From CAIRDP01 sp037138335 (lineage in GTDB: Bacteria; Bacteroidota; Bacteroidia; Bacteroidales; FEN-979), in NCBI GenBank assembly GCA_037138335.1, contig JBAXIO010000002.1:1-64000 (forward strand): a DNA stretch of 64,000 bases. Reading direction: 5' to 3'. Under the pieces are notes generated by a model. The model saw nothing but the letters and a program-made list of their open reading frames with translations. It was not told where the DNA came from and searched no databases. Both the position numbers and the translations under genes were made by a program. Shown here in pieces: positions 1-8,541 of this stretch (within the stretch, counting starts at the first letter, position 1; each line of letters starts with the position of its first letter).

Positions 1-161
1 ATCCAGTCATCCAGTTATCCAGTTATCCAGTTATCCAGTCCTCCAGTTATCCAGTCCTCCAGTTATCCAGTCATCCAGTCATCCAGTTATCCAGTTATCC
101 AGTTATCCAGTCCTCCAGTTATCCAGTTATCCAGTCCTCCAGCCATCCAGTCCTCCAGCCT
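1..161. repeat. 8-bp tandem repeat array (unit MTCCAGTY)
   Basis: About 20 head-to-tail copies of an 8-bp unit, with variants ATCCAGTC, ATCCAGTT, CTCCAGTT and CTCCAGCC. The array runs from the window edge to the stop codon of the carboxyltransferase gene, so its true left end is outside the window. There are no spacers, so it is not a CRISPR array. It belongs to a class of low-complexity spacers seen at several other gene ends in this window. Confidence 0.9.
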
Positions 162-1767
162 ACATCCTGAACACCCCGTATTCGGTCTTGTCGTATTTTT
201 TATTCTGCGAGATGGCAATGGCCATGGCCAGCACTTTGCGGGTGTCGGCGGGGTCGATGATACCGTCGTCCCAAAGCCTTGCTGTGCTGTAGTATGCCGA
301 GCCTTCATGCTCGTATTTCTGCAGTATGGTATCCAGCATCTTTTGTCTTTCGTCGGCGGACAGCGTTTTCCCCTGTGCGCGCAACTGGTCTTCTTTCACC
401 GTGATCAGCACATTGGCCGCCTGTTCTCCCCCCATGACCGATATCTTCGAACTGGGGTACATCCAGAGGAACCTTGGTTCATAAGCCCTCCCTGCCATGG
501 CGTAATTGCCGGCGCCGAAAGATCCCCCGAAGATCACCGTGAACTTGGGCACATTGGCATTCGCAACCGCATGGACGAACTTGGCCCCGTCACGGGCGAT
601 GCCGGCGCGCTCATATTGCCTGCCCACGATGAAGCCAGTGATGTTCTGCATAAACAGGAGAGGGATATTCCTTGAAGTACAAAGTTCCACGAAATGGGCC
701 CCTTTTAATGCAGTCTCCCCGAACAGCACACCGTTATTGGCCAGTATGCCAACGGGAAATCCCATGAGGTGGGCAAATCCCGTGACCAGGGTGGGGGCAT
801 ATCTTGCCTTGAACTCATGGAACAGGCTCCCGTCGACGATCCTCGCGATGATCTCCCTGGAATCAACCGGTTTCTTCAGGTCGAGAGGGAGTATGCCGTA
901 AAGCTCATCCGCAGGATAAAAAGGTTCCTGTACCTCCTGCATCTGAAGTTCCTGGAACTCCTTCCTGCCAATGGATTCAAAAATATTCCTGCAGATCTGG
1001 ATGGCATGTACATCGTTCATGGCCAAATGGTCGGCCACACCCGATATGCTGGTATGCACATCGGCGCCTCCAAGTTCCTCTGCGCTGACTTCTTCACCTG
1101 TCGCTGCTTTTACAAGGGGAGGACCGCCTATAAAAATGGTCCCCTGCTTCCTTACGATGATCGTCTCGTCGCTCATGGCAGGAACATAAGCCCCTCCTGC
1201 GGTGCATGAACCCATGACTACGGCGATCTGCGGAATTCCTTTAGCCGAAAGCCTGGCCTGGTTGAAAAAAAAACGGCCGAAATCGTATTTGTCGGGAAAC
1301 ACCTGGGCCTGCTCGGGCAGGAAAACACCTCCCGAATCAACAAGGTACACACAGGGAAGGCGGTTTTCCATCGCGATCTCCTGGGCACGCACATGCTTCT
1401 TGATGCTCTCCTTGATGTAAGTCCCGCCTTTGACGGTAGCATCGTTGGCTACTATCATGGTTTCCTTGCCGTGGATCACACCTATCCCCGTGATGATGCC
1501 GGCCGAAGGGAATTCATTATTGTAAAGTTCAAAAGCGGCAAGAGCCGATAATTCAAGGAATGGAGTATTCCTGTCGACCAGCAGGTCTATCCTTTCCCTG
1601 GCCAGCAATTTCCCCCTCTCCTTATGGCGTTTGACTGCCTGTTCGGGCCCGCCTTCCCTGACCTTTTCAAGCGTCTGGTTGTATGTGTTCAGGACCTTCA
1701 GGTATTCTTCCTTATTTTTTAAAAATTCAGGGGAAGACGTATCTATCTTACTTTCAATACGAAACAT
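160..1767 (-). CDS. mccB: Acyl-CoA carboxylase, carboxyltransferase (beta) subunit, methylcrotonoyl-CoA type
   Basis: 535 residues, full length for the biotin-dependent carboxyltransferases that move CO2 from biotin to an acyl-CoA (leucine breakdown if the substrate is methylcrotonoyl-CoA). The N-terminal crotonase-like half carries MGSCTAGGAYVPAMSDE and GTIFIGGPPLVKAATGE, both typical of methylcrotonoyl-CoA carboxylase beta. The C-terminal half has FGGSFGAGNYAMAGRAY and the MGGEQAANVL segment. No biotin carboxylase or biotin carrier gene is adjacent, so the partner must lie beyond the left edge or elsewhere. The gene is divergent from relA across an 88-bp gap. Propionyl- or geranyl-CoA specificity cannot be excluded from sequence alone. 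Amino-acid fermentation genes 20 kb away fit a role in branched-chain catabolism (inference). Confidence 0.88.
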   Translation of the reverse strand: MFRIESKIDTSSPEFLKNKEEYLKVLNTYNQTLEKVREGGPEQAVKRHKERGKLLARERIDLLVDRNTPFLELSALAAFELYNNEFPSAGIITGIGVIHGKETMIVANDATVKGGTYIKESIKKHVRAQEIAMENRLPCVYLVDSGGVFLPEQAQVFPDKYDFGRFFFNQARLSAKGIPQIAVVMGSCTAGGAYVPAMSDETIIVRKQGTIFIGGPPLVKAATGEEVSAEELGGADVHTSISGVADHLAMNDVHAIQICRNIFESIGRKEFQELQMQEVQEPFYPADELYGILPLDLKKPVDSREIIARIVDGSLFHEFKARYAPTLVTGFAHLMGFPVGILANNGVLFGETALKGAHFVELCTSRNIPLLFMQNITGFIVGRQYERAGIARDGAKFVHAVANANVPKFTVIFGGSFGAGNYAMAGRAYEPRFLWMYPSSKISVMGGEQAANVLITVKEDQLRAQGKTLSADERQKMLDTILQKYEHEGSAYYSTARLWDDGIIDPADTRKVLAMAIAISQNKKYDKTEYGVFRM

Positions 1768-1839
1768 AAATCTATATTATCCGGCAACTAATTTAGAAAC
1801 AATTTTAATAAAAAGAAATTATCTGGCATCAAAATCATC

Positions 1840-1847
1840 TAATTTTG
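1840..1847 (+). promoter_or_regulatory. -7 box TAATTTTG of relA
   Basis: Matches the Bacteroidota -7 consensus TAnnTTTG. Only 8 nt separate it from the relA start codon at 1856, so transcription would begin almost at the AUG. Confidence 0.6.
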
Positions 1848-1855
1848 CAAACAGG

Positions 1856-3847
1856 ATGAATGAATTGGATCAAAATACCGTTTACGGTTCGCATTGGCAA
1901 AACCTGGTAACCGATGCCCGGCTTTCGGAAGGGAGACCCCTTCTTGAAAAAGCTATTTCATTTATTAACCTTGATGCTGTCAGGTCTGAATTCCCTTCCC
2001 TAATTGCAGCTTCCTGCGAGATCTCTTATATCCTGCTTTGCGAAATGGACCAGGATGCGGAGACCATGGTTGCCGTTATTCTAAAAGATCCCTTCGATAA
2101 AGGGAAACTCAGCCTTCAGCAGGTCATTGACCAGTACTCGCCCGGTGTCGGCACACTATTGATGGGGTTGCAGAAGATCGACCGCTTTGATACCCGCAAA
2201 GCCCATACGAACGTCGAGAATTTCATCAAGCTGCTGCTTACCAGCTCCGATGACATCCGGGTTATCCTGATCCGCATTGCCAAGAGACTGTATACACTGA
2301 GGCATATTGAAGAAGCGCCTGAAATACAGCAGGCCGATATCCTGACTGAAGCCAATATGCTGTATCTCCCTATCACCCACCGCATCGGGCTGTACAGGCT
2401 GAAAACCGAATTCGAGGAGCGCATTATGCGGTATGCCAAACCTGATATATACAGCTTTATCGAGCAAAAACTGGCCGACACCCATGCCGACCGCGACAGG
2501 TTTACCCGCGATTTCATCCGTCCGATAGAAGAAACTTTAGCGGAACATGGCTTCAATTGCGAGATCAGGAGGCGAACTAAGTCGATCCCTTCCATCTACA
2601 GGAAAATGCAGGCCCAGAAAGTGGAGTTTGAGAAAGTGTATGACCTGTTCGCGATCAGGATAATTTTGAACGAGATTGTTGAAAGCGAGAAAGCCGACTG
2701 CTGGAAAATATATTCCCTGGTCACTGATATTTATACCCCGAATCCCCGCCGTTTGCGCGACTGGATATCTTTCCCCAAATCGACAGGGTACGAATCGCTG
2801 CATTCTACGGTTATCGGCCCTGAAGGGCGCTGGGTGGAGGTGCAGATACGTACAAGGCAGATGGACGAGATAGCCGAAAAAGGAGTTGCGGCACACTGGA
2901 AATACAAGGCAGGGGAAAAGGGGGGAGAGGAAACTGACCTCTTCACGGCTATCAGGGAGATGCTCGAATCACCGGTGAACAACCAGGGGGTTACAACAAA
3001 CAAAGAAAAGCGGGCCCTGTATTCCGATGAGATCTTCATTTTTACTCCCAAGGGCGACCTGAAAAGGCTGAAAAACGGTTACACAGTGCTCGATTTTGCA
3101 TTCGAAGTCCATACGACCATTGGCCATACCTGCACAGGGGCCATTGTAAACGGCAAAATTGTACCACTCAAGCATACCCTGAGGAACGGCGATACAGTCA
3201 AGATACTTACATCCAAAAACCAGAAACCGAATTCGGGCTGGCTGGAGTTCGTTCGCAGTCCGCGCAATATAGCCCGGGTCAAGCATGCGCTGAAAATGGA
3301 GCAGTACAAGGATGCCGACCTGGGAAAGGAGATCATCAAGAACAAGGTGCTTCAACTTGAGATGGAGTTCTCTGACCTGGTGATCCAGAAGCTTGTCGAT
3401 GCATTTGAATGCGAGAATTACCTGGAACTTTACCAGAGGTTCGGGGAAGGTAAGCTTGATCCCCTGAAGATCAAGAAAATGCTGATGGAGCACAAACCGG
3501 CGGCCCCAGTTGCTGCGCGTACCACTGAAGAACTATTCCCCGAAACCATGTCAAAGGTGGTGGCAGGGGATAAGGAATTCCTGATCATTGATAACAGCCA
3601 CGAATCCTATCACTACCAGTTTGCAAAATGCTGCAGTCCTGTCGCCGGAAATAAGATCTTTGCATTTGTCAGCGTTTACCAGGGCGTGAAGATTCACCGC
3701 ACTGATTGCCCGAACTCCCGCCAGCTGATCATGCGCTATCCTTACAGGATACTGGAAGCCAGGTGGAAAGAAGGATTGCCAAAAGAAACTGTTTATCCTG
3801 CCAGGCCGGAAGTGAAAACACCGTCAAAGAATAGAGGAAAAAAATGA
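1856..3847 (+). CDS. relA: RelA/SpoT-family (p)ppGpp synthetase with degenerate hydrolase domain
   Basis: 663 residues. The stringent-response alarmone synthetase domain is intact: RRRTKSIPSIYRKM, YDLFAIRIIL, GYESLHSTV and EVQIRT. A TGS domain follows (DEIFIFTPKGDLKRLKNGYT), then a zinc-finger-like CC segment (FAKCCSPVAG, then HRTDCPNS). The N-terminal HD hydrolase domain has lost its signature: the usual LLHD reads ILKD, and LADRLHNMR reads IAKRLYTLR. Hydrolysis is therefore unlikely. The protein ends soon after the zinc finger, without the usual C-terminal ACT domain. An upstream in-frame extension to 1631 overlaps the opposite gene and the promoter, so the start at 1856 is preferred. The stop overlaps the next ATG by 4 bp (ATGA), suggesting translational coupling to the ABC exporter. 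Confidence 0.88.
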   Translation: MNELDQNTVYGSHWQNLVTDARLSEGRPLLEKAISFINLDAVRSEFPSLIAASCEISYILLCEMDQDAETMVAVILKDPFDKGKLSLQQVIDQYSPGVGTLLMGLQKIDRFDTRKAHTNVENFIKLLLTSSDDIRVILIRIAKRLYTLRHIEEAPEIQQADILTEANMLYLPITHRIGLYRLKTEFEERIMRYAKPDIYSFIEQKLADTHADRDRFTRDFIRPIEETLAEHGFNCEIRRRTKSIPSIYRKMQAQKVEFEKVYDLFAIRIILNEIVESEKADCWKIYSLVTDIYTPNPRRLRDWISFPKSTGYESLHSTVIGPEGRWVEVQIRTRQMDEIAEKGVAAHWKYKAGEKGGEETDLFTAIREMLESPVNNQGVTTNKEKRALYSDEIFIFTPKGDLKRLKNGYTVLDFAFEVHTTIGHTCTGAIVNGKIVPLKHTLRNGDTVKILTSKNQKPNSGWLEFVRSPRNIARVKHALKMEQYKDADLGKEIIKNKVLQLEMEFSDLVIQKLVDAFECENYLELYQRFGEGKLDPLKIKKMLMEHKPAAPVAARTTEELFPETMSKVVAGDKEFLIIDNSHESYHYQFAKCCSPVAGNKIFAFVSVYQGVKIHRTDCPNSRQLIMRYPYRILEARWKEGLPKETVYPARPEVKTPSKNRGKK

Positions 3848-4614
3848 AACAGGAAGCGATTATACAGGTTAAGAATGTTCATAAATCCTTTAAATCGGTG
3901 CATGCCGTGAGAGGGATAGACCTGGAGATACTTCCTTCCCAGTTTATTGCCCTGCTGGGCCCGAACGGTGCAGGGAAAACCACTTTAGTTGAAATGATCG
4001 AAGGGATACAGAAGCCCGACAAGGGGGAGATCCTGATTACCGGGAAACCCTGGAAGGGAAACGAAAAGGAGTTACGCAGGATCATTGGCCTTTCACTTCA
4101 GGAAACACGTTTCATCGACAAGCTCAGGCTGTTCGAGACCCTCAGGCTGTTCGCAAGTTTTTTCGGTTTGGGTGCCGAGCGTTGCGAAGAGGTGATGAAC
4201 CTGGTCGGGCTGGAAGAAAAGCGGCAGGCTTATGTGGTCAATCTTTCGGGCGGACAACGCCAGCGTCTGGCCCTGGGAGTGGCCCTGCTGAACAAACCGA
4301 GAATATTGTTGCTGGATGAGCCTACCACGGGGCTGGATCCCCAGGCAAGACGGGAAGTATGGATGATACTTAAGAAGCTGAAAGATGCCTCGGCCACTTC
4401 CCTTATACTCACCACGCATTATATGGAAGAAGCGGAGCAGTTGTGCGATTACATCGTGATCATGGACCACGGGACCATACTGAAAGAAGGGACTTTGCAT
4501 GACCTGCTGGGGAAGTCATCCGCATACATAGAAGAAAAACAGGAATACAAGGGGCCGCCGAGGAACCTCGATGAATTGTTTATAGAACTGACAGGACGAC
4601 ATCTGAATGAATAA
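3844..4614 (+). CDS. ABC transporter ATP-binding protein
   Basis: 256 residues, the cytoplasmic ATPase of an ABC-2 type exporter. It shows Walker A GPNGAGKTT, a Q-loop near SLQETRF, signature LSGGQRQRLALG, Walker B ILLLDEPTTGLD and the switch histidine in LTTHYMEEAEQ. This matches the CcmA/drug-exporter class. It overlaps relA by 4 bp and the permease gene by 8 bp, so the three genes are probably one transcript. The substrate cannot be read from sequence. Confidence 0.92.
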   Translation: MKQEAIIQVKNVHKSFKSVHAVRGIDLEILPSQFIALLGPNGAGKTTLVEMIEGIQKPDKGEILITGKPWKGNEKELRRIIGLSLQETRFIDKLRLFETLRLFASFFGLGAERCEEVMNLVGLEEKRQAYVVNLSGGQRQRLALGVALLNKPRILLLDEPTTGLDPQARREVWMILKKLKDASATSLILTTHYMEEAEQLCDYIVIMDHGTILKEGTLHDLLGKSSAYIEEKQEYKGPPRNLDELFIELTGRHLNE

Positions 4615-5749
4615 ACTGAGAAACAGCCAGCTCTGGCAACTGATACTTGCGAATGCCCGCGAACTCCTGAGGGAACCTGCAGTGCTTTTCTGGGGCATTG
4701 GCTTCCCCATTCTCATGTCGCTCGGGCTGGGCGTGGCGTTCACAAAGAAGAAAGATGTGACGGTGACCATCGCCGTGATAGGCCGCAACCATCTTGTTCA
4801 TGCGCCGGCCGACAGTGTTTCGGTGATACAGACTTTCCTGCTCAGGAACAGGGCTGAACTGAAAGTAGGCAAAGACGGCTCCATTTCACGTGAGCTTACG
4901 GTTCCTGACGAAAAGCTCGGAGGTACGAAATATATATTCAGCGACATGAGCTGGAAAAAGGCCATGGTGATGCTGAAACGGGGGAACCTTAACCTGGTGA
5001 TGGATGAGTCGGGTTCACAAATTCAATACCACTTTGACCCTATGAACCCTGATGCGCAGCTGACTTACCTGAAGTTTTCAAAGCTGATGAAGGATCCTGA
5101 CCTTATCATCAGGGAATCGGAGACGGAGATCAGGCCTCTTAATGTAACGGGGACCCGGTATATCGATTTCCTGGTGCCCGGGCTGATCTGCATGGGGGTT
5201 ATGATGGCGTGCATGTGGGGGGTGAGTTATGATATCATTGAGAAACGTTCCAAAAAGCTTCTCCGCAGGATGATAGCGACCCCGATGAAACGTTCGAATT
5301 TCCTGGTGGCCCTGATCACCGTGAGGATTGCAATGAATTTTGTTGAATCCGGATTGCTTTTTCTCGTTGCATCACTTGTTTTCCATATTACCATACAGGG
5401 CAGCGTGCCCGCCCTGATCCTGTTTTTCCTTTCAGGGAATATTGCTTTTGCAGGGATCGCCGTGTTCCTGTCGTGCAATACCGCCAAGACCGAGATCGGC
5501 AACGGACTGATCAACCTGGTAAGTATGCCCATGATGGTGCTTTCGGGGATCTTCTTTTCCTATCATAATTTTCCCGGATGGAGTATCCCGGCAATTCAAA
5601 AATTTCCATTGACTATGATGGCCGACGGGGTCAGAAGCATTTTTATAGAAGGGGCAGGGTTTGGTGAGATCATGCTGCCTTCACTGATCATGCTTGTGAT
5701 TGGTGTCACTTTCTTTACGGCAGGACTTAAGCTGTTTAAATGGCATTGA
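4607..5749 (+). CDS. ABC-2 type transporter permease
   Basis: 380 residues. There is one N-terminal membrane segment (around residues 25-45), a long extracytoplasmic region to about residue 185, then five hydrophobic segments to the C-terminus. This is the usual ABC-2 permease plan of one helix, a large soluble domain and five helices. It overlaps the ATPase gene by 8 bp and forms the membrane half of that exporter. It resembles the YhgE/drug-exporter branch, but the cargo is unknown. Confidence 0.85.
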   Translation: MNKLRNSQLWQLILANARELLREPAVLFWGIGFPILMSLGLGVAFTKKKDVTVTIAVIGRNHLVHAPADSVSVIQTFLLRNRAELKVGKDGSISRELTVPDEKLGGTKYIFSDMSWKKAMVMLKRGNLNLVMDESGSQIQYHFDPMNPDAQLTYLKFSKLMKDPDLIIRESETEIRPLNVTGTRYIDFLVPGLICMGVMMACMWGVSYDIIEKRSKKLLRRMIATPMKRSNFLVALITVRIAMNFVESGLLFLVASLVFHITIQGSVPALILFFLSGNIAFAGIAVFLSCNTAKTEIGNGLINLVSMPMMVLSGIFFSYHNFPGWSIPAIQKFPLTMMADGVRSIFIEGAGFGEIMLPSLIMLVIGVTFFTAGLKLFKWH

Positions 5750-5854
5750 TAGTTCATTGTATTCTTCGGGGGCTGGAAGCCAGTGAACAGAACTGACCAC
5801 GGCATGCTGCCTGATAAATCGCCTGTCGTAATTCGTAAATCGCAAATCTTTTCT

Positions 5855-5862
5855 TACCTTTG
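5855..5862 (+). promoter_or_regulatory. -7 box TACCTTTG of tRNA-Pro
   Basis: TAnnTTTG match 16 nt upstream of the mature tRNA 5' end. The spacing fits a short leader trimmed by RNase P. Confidence 0.6.
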
Positions 5863-5878
5863 CAGCCCTGTATTAATT

Positions 5879-5955
5879 CGGGATGTAGCGCAGTTGGCTA
5901 GCGCACCACGTTCGGGACGTGGGGGTCGGAAGTTCGAGTCTTCTCATCCCGACCA
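5879..5955 (+). tRNA. tRNA-Pro (anticodon CGG)
   Basis: The 77-nt cloverleaf has acceptor arms CGGGATG/CATCCCG, a CCACG-TTCGGGA-CGTGG anticodon arm with CGG at 5913-5915, a T-arm with TTCGAGT, and an encoded CCA end (5953-5955). Its last 15 nt form part of the direct repeat that bounds the integrated element, so the element regenerated the tRNA 3' end on insertion. Confidence 0.95.
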
Positions 5956-5957
5956 AA
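5941..5957 (+). repeat. attL (left 17-bp direct repeat, in tRNA-Pro)
   Basis: TTCTCATCCCGACCAAA spans the 3' T-stem strand, acceptor strand, CCA and two following bases of tRNA-Pro. It is identical to 12186-12202. Confidence 0.9.
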
Positions 5958-5960
5958 TAC

Positions 5961-5995
5961 AAAAAGAACACCTTGATATTCAGGGTGTTCTTTTT
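5961..5995. terminator. Bidirectional rho-independent terminator
   Basis: Arms AAAAAGAACACC (5961-5972) and GGTGTTCTTTTT (5984-5995) enclose an 11-nt loop. A/T tracts on both sides allow use in both directions: by tRNA-Pro on plus and by the element's minus-strand operon ending at 6042. It lies inside the element, so the element supplies a new terminator to the tRNA. Confidence 0.85.
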
Positions 5996-5998
5996 GTT

Positions 5999-6018
5999 AT
6001 GAACCAATAATGAACCAA
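5999..6018 (+). repeat. Left sub-terminal direct repeat (candidate integrase arm sites)
   Basis: ATGAACCAATAATGAACCAA, containing TGAACCAA twice at an 11-bp interval, recurs exactly at 12039-12058 near the other end of the element. Paired repeats just inside the att cores are the usual layout of integrase arm-type or Xis binding sites (inference). Confidence 0.65.
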
Positions 6019-6041
6019 AAACGATAAAAATTGGTTAATTT

Positions 6042-7061
6042 TTACTCGTTTTCTGGTGTTTCGTTTCCCTTTTGTTTCTTTTCGGAATTTCTTTTCAGTT
6101 CAATCTTAAAAATTTCGTCTGGGAGTTCATTGACCTTGGTCAAAAGTTCACTTTCTATTGTAGGTGGAGGGGTGAGAGGTCTATTGACAAGTGGAGATAG
6201 GTGTCTATAAATTTCAACTAATGGTTGATTGTTTCTGATTTGAACTAATTTAACAAGGTGACTATCGGCGGTATTGTAAATCTTGGTTTTACTTCCAACC
6301 TTATCGAAAATTATCATTCCGTTTCTTCCTACCCTCCCAATCTTATCTTCTGTTACTTCCTGATTACCCGAAGAGATTAGACCTACTTCTATTCTAATTC
6401 TGGCTCGTTGGGTAGCGACTTCAGCATCTGTTTCTCTGTCAACCTCCGTATCTCTTTGAATGTTTGTCCAGAAATCGGTATTTTCTTGGAGACCGATGAT
6501 ACTCAATGCGGCACGGATAAAGACTTTTTCAAGGGACTTTCCAATTTTGGATTTTTCAGAACCCCGGATATTTAGGGTTGCGGCTCCCGAAATTAACATT
6601 AACCATGTATCATCAACATCCTCAAATCTCCCAATCTCGTTAAACTGGTCGGTTATATGGTTAATCAGGTCAGTCAAAACGGATGGAATTTCTTTTCTTG
6701 AAATCCCCAGATTTGTTGAGGTTTTTGAAGTTACCCCAATCAACCAATAGAGAAGTTGATTTTGTTCTTTACCTTTCTTTTTAAGGTTAAATAAATCAGT
6801 TACAACTTTCTCTTTCCATTCATTACCATACTCCACCTTGGCATTCTTTACTACATCTGAAATCCAGAGGTAGGTATAGAATAGTTTACTTTTTGTATTG
6901 TTTTCGGTTATTAACCTGTAATTTCTTCCCATTAATAGGTGATGGGTCAATATTCGAAGTGAGTTAGGGGAAAAGGCGTTCGATAACTTCACATTATCGT
7001 TTAACCATTTTTGATAGGTGTCAACTAAATAGTCCATATCATTCTTGTTGGAATTCTTCAT
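6042..7061 (-). CDS. Restriction endonuclease, probably CfrBI-like
   Basis: 339 residues. The central stretch IRGSEKSKIGKSLEK, followed by a D/E-rich segment (DRETDAEV, then RIRIEVGLISSGNQEV, then DKIGRVGRNGMIIFDK), resembles my recollection of the CfrBI-type endonuclease family. The charged segment could hold a PD-(D/E)XK-like nuclease core. Its start overlaps the end of the methyltransferase gene by 23 bp on the same strand, the usual arrangement for a type II RM pair. Family assignment is from memory of conserved motifs; recognition specificity (CfrBI cuts at CCWWGG) is not shown by this sequence. It is the last gene of the element's minus-strand operon, ending just before the bidirectional hairpin. 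Confidence 0.68.
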   Translation of the reverse strand: MKNSNKNDMDYLVDTYQKWLNDNVKLSNAFSPNSLRILTHHLLMGRNYRLITENNTKSKLFYTYLWISDVVKNAKVEYGNEWKEKVVTDLFNLKKKGKEQNQLLYWLIGVTSKTSTNLGISRKEIPSVLTDLINHITDQFNEIGRFEDVDDTWLMLISGAATLNIRGSEKSKIGKSLEKVFIRAALSIIGLQENTDFWTNIQRDTEVDRETDAEVATQRARIRIEVGLISSGNQEVTEDKIGRVGRNGMIIFDKVGSKTKIYNTADSHLVKLVQIRNNQPLVEIYRHLSPLVNRPLTPPPTIESELLTKVNELPDEIFKIELKRNSEKKQKGNETPENE

Positions 7062-8193
7062 GAATATCGTAATCCACTCTTGTTGTCTGTGGGATTAAAT
7101 TTGAAAAAGTTTTTCTCATTAACTCAAAATATTTTGGTTGGTTGTCAACCAAAAGAAACCTTCTCCCCATTTCAACGGCTACACGACCACAAGTTCCTGA
7201 CCCGGCGAACGGGTCTAAAATTAGGTCATCTTGGAACGAATAGTACCTAATAATTCTTCTTACAAGTTCTTCGGGGAATGTGGCAGGATGATGTTTGTTA
7301 GAACTTGGGTGTATCTTCCAAACATTTGTTACATCATATTCCCCAAGAATTTTTGACCCCTCAACCAATTCACTGTTATAATGGTTTCGAATATTCCAAT
7401 CAATGAGTTTTTCAGTTCGTTTCCTGTAAACAAGTATATATTCGGTCACTGGAACTGGTTTATATTGGAGTGGGTTTCTATCGGCTCTAAACCTTCTACC
7501 CCTTCCTAAATTCCAACCGGCACCCTCTGGTTTTACCCAGATAATGTCATCTATAAAATCAAAACCTATCTGGGTTAGGATAGGATGGATATCGTATGGT
7601 AGCGCAATTCTTTGACTGGATGTACTCCGTGATGTTCTTTTAATCAAAACAGGGGAAATGTTGAGGATGAAAAACCTTCCTTCCGATAATACATTATGAC
7701 ATCGAACAAACACCTTTCGTAAAAAATCAAGATACTCCTGATAATCCAGATATTCGGAATACTCTGGTTTGGCATTATAATAGGGGGGACTGGTGAAAAC
7801 CAGTTGAGCTGTATCAGGGGGGAAATCTTCCAAAACTTTAATGGCATCACCAAGTATAACATGGTTAGGTATTGGAGCGGGATAAAACAACTTTTTTGTG
7901 GAGGACTTATGTTTGTTTTTGGTTTTATGGTTCTTGAACTTGTTTACTCTGTCGGTTATAAGTTCCTTTTTAGTCACCTCAACAATATTTTCTCCCTCCC
8001 TGTCAAATCTTACCTCCCCAACAAGAAGTAGTTTGGAATTTTTGGTATGTAATGGTACTCTCCATCCATCCACCCTGTCATCATATTCAGGAAGTCCTGT
8101 TGTGAGAATTTTGGTAAACTTGGGGAATGTGGTACTTATCCACTCTAATGTCTTCTCTCTTACCTTATTGGTCGTACCTCTTTCGAACTTCAT
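7039..8193 (-). CDS. DNA methyltransferase, beta class, probable N4-cytosine
   Basis: 384 residues. The catalytic motif IV TSPPYY (SPPY at 135-138) precedes the SAM-binding motif I DPFAGSGT (327-334), the order of beta-class methyltransferases. A serine before PPY points to N4-cytosine rather than N6-adenine. A target-recognition region lies between the two motifs. Residues 1-100 form an unusual N-terminal extension (LLLVGEVRFDREGENIVEV) without an obvious match; it could be a DNA-binding or dimerisation domain. The gene overlaps the downstream endonuclease by 23 bp, so the protective activity is translated first. It protects host DNA and stabilises the element. Confidence 0.88.
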   Translation of the reverse strand: MKFERGTTNKVREKTLEWISTTFPKFTKILTTGLPEYDDRVDGWRVPLHTKNSKLLLVGEVRFDREGENIVEVTKKELITDRVNKFKNHKTKNKHKSSTKKLFYPAPIPNHVILGDAIKVLEDFPPDTAQLVFTSPPYYNAKPEYSEYLDYQEYLDFLRKVFVRCHNVLSEGRFFILNISPVLIKRTSRSTSSQRIALPYDIHPILTQIGFDFIDDIIWVKPEGAGWNLGRGRRFRADRNPLQYKPVPVTEYILVYRKRTEKLIDWNIRNHYNSELVEGSKILGEYDVTNVWKIHPSSNKHHPATFPEELVRRIIRYYSFQDDLILDPFAGSGTCGRVAVEMGRRFLLVDNQPKYFELMRKTFSNLIPQTTRVDYDIHEEFQQE

Positions 8194-8258
8194 TCATTGG
8201 AATTTTGAATTGATAAAAGTATAAAAATTTGGGTCCCCTCCCCCTCAACATTGGATAT

Positions 8259-8438
8259 TTATTTCTCTGTTGAGGTACGGGTCATTTTAGATTGTAATTC
8301 CTGTTTCCTTTTTTCTAATTTGGTCAGTAACAACTTATACTTTTGTCGTTTTAATTCTTCTTTCTGTCTTTTCAAATCTTCTTGTTTCCTCTGGAGAGTT
8401 TTAGATTGTGTTTCAAATTCTTCAAATGTTCTTATCAT
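8259..8438 (-). CDS. Small coiled-coil protein (59 residues), unknown function
   Basis: The reading frame runs from ATG at 8438 to TAA at 8259, begins MIRTFEEFETQSKTLQRK and is rich in K, E, Q and L. Residues 5-52 form a continuous predicted coiled coil with leucines at heptad-like spacing (L15, L22, L29, L36-L38, L41, L49). It lies 65 bp upstream of the methyltransferase on the same strand and so belongs to the element's operon. A control or accessory protein for the RM system is possible, but there is no helix-turn-helix as in typical C proteins. It is not recognised as a known family. Confidence 0.6.
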   Translation of the reverse strand: MIRTFEEFETQSKTLQRKQEDLKRQKEELKRQKYKLLLTKLEKRKQELQSKMTRTSTEK

Positions 8439-8459
8439 GGTTTGACTACTTATTTTTTG

Positions 8460-8514
8460 GTGGAGGTCCCCTTGTAATTTGGATCCGGCAGGAACCTTTT
8501 GTTCCTACCTCCAC
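8460..8514. repeat. GC-rich long inverted repeat (hairpin 1)
   Basis: Arms GTGGAGGT (8460-8467) and ACCTCCAC (8507-8514) enclose a second stem, AGGAAC (8490-8495) and GTTCCT (8501-8506). The right side is contiguous, so a 14-bp stem forms with a 22-nt bulge containing CCGGCAG (8485-8491, running into the inner stem) and a 5-nt loop. No T-tract follows in the operon direction, so it is not an ordinary terminator. An origin, oriT or structured RNA are the alternatives. Confidence 0.65.
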
Positions 8515-8541
8515 AGGATTATAAATCCCTATCCCGGTGTG

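Noticed and set aside
1..161. CRISPR-like array at the window start
   Set aside because: Units are 8 bp and directly abutting, with no spacers and no cas genes, so this is a simple tandem repeat.
2116..3493. Several minus-strand frames of 90-174 codons opposite relA
   Set aside because: They are antisense shadows of a well-conserved coding sequence and lack recognisable motifs. The same applies to the frames opposite buk, the permease, ahcY and selD.
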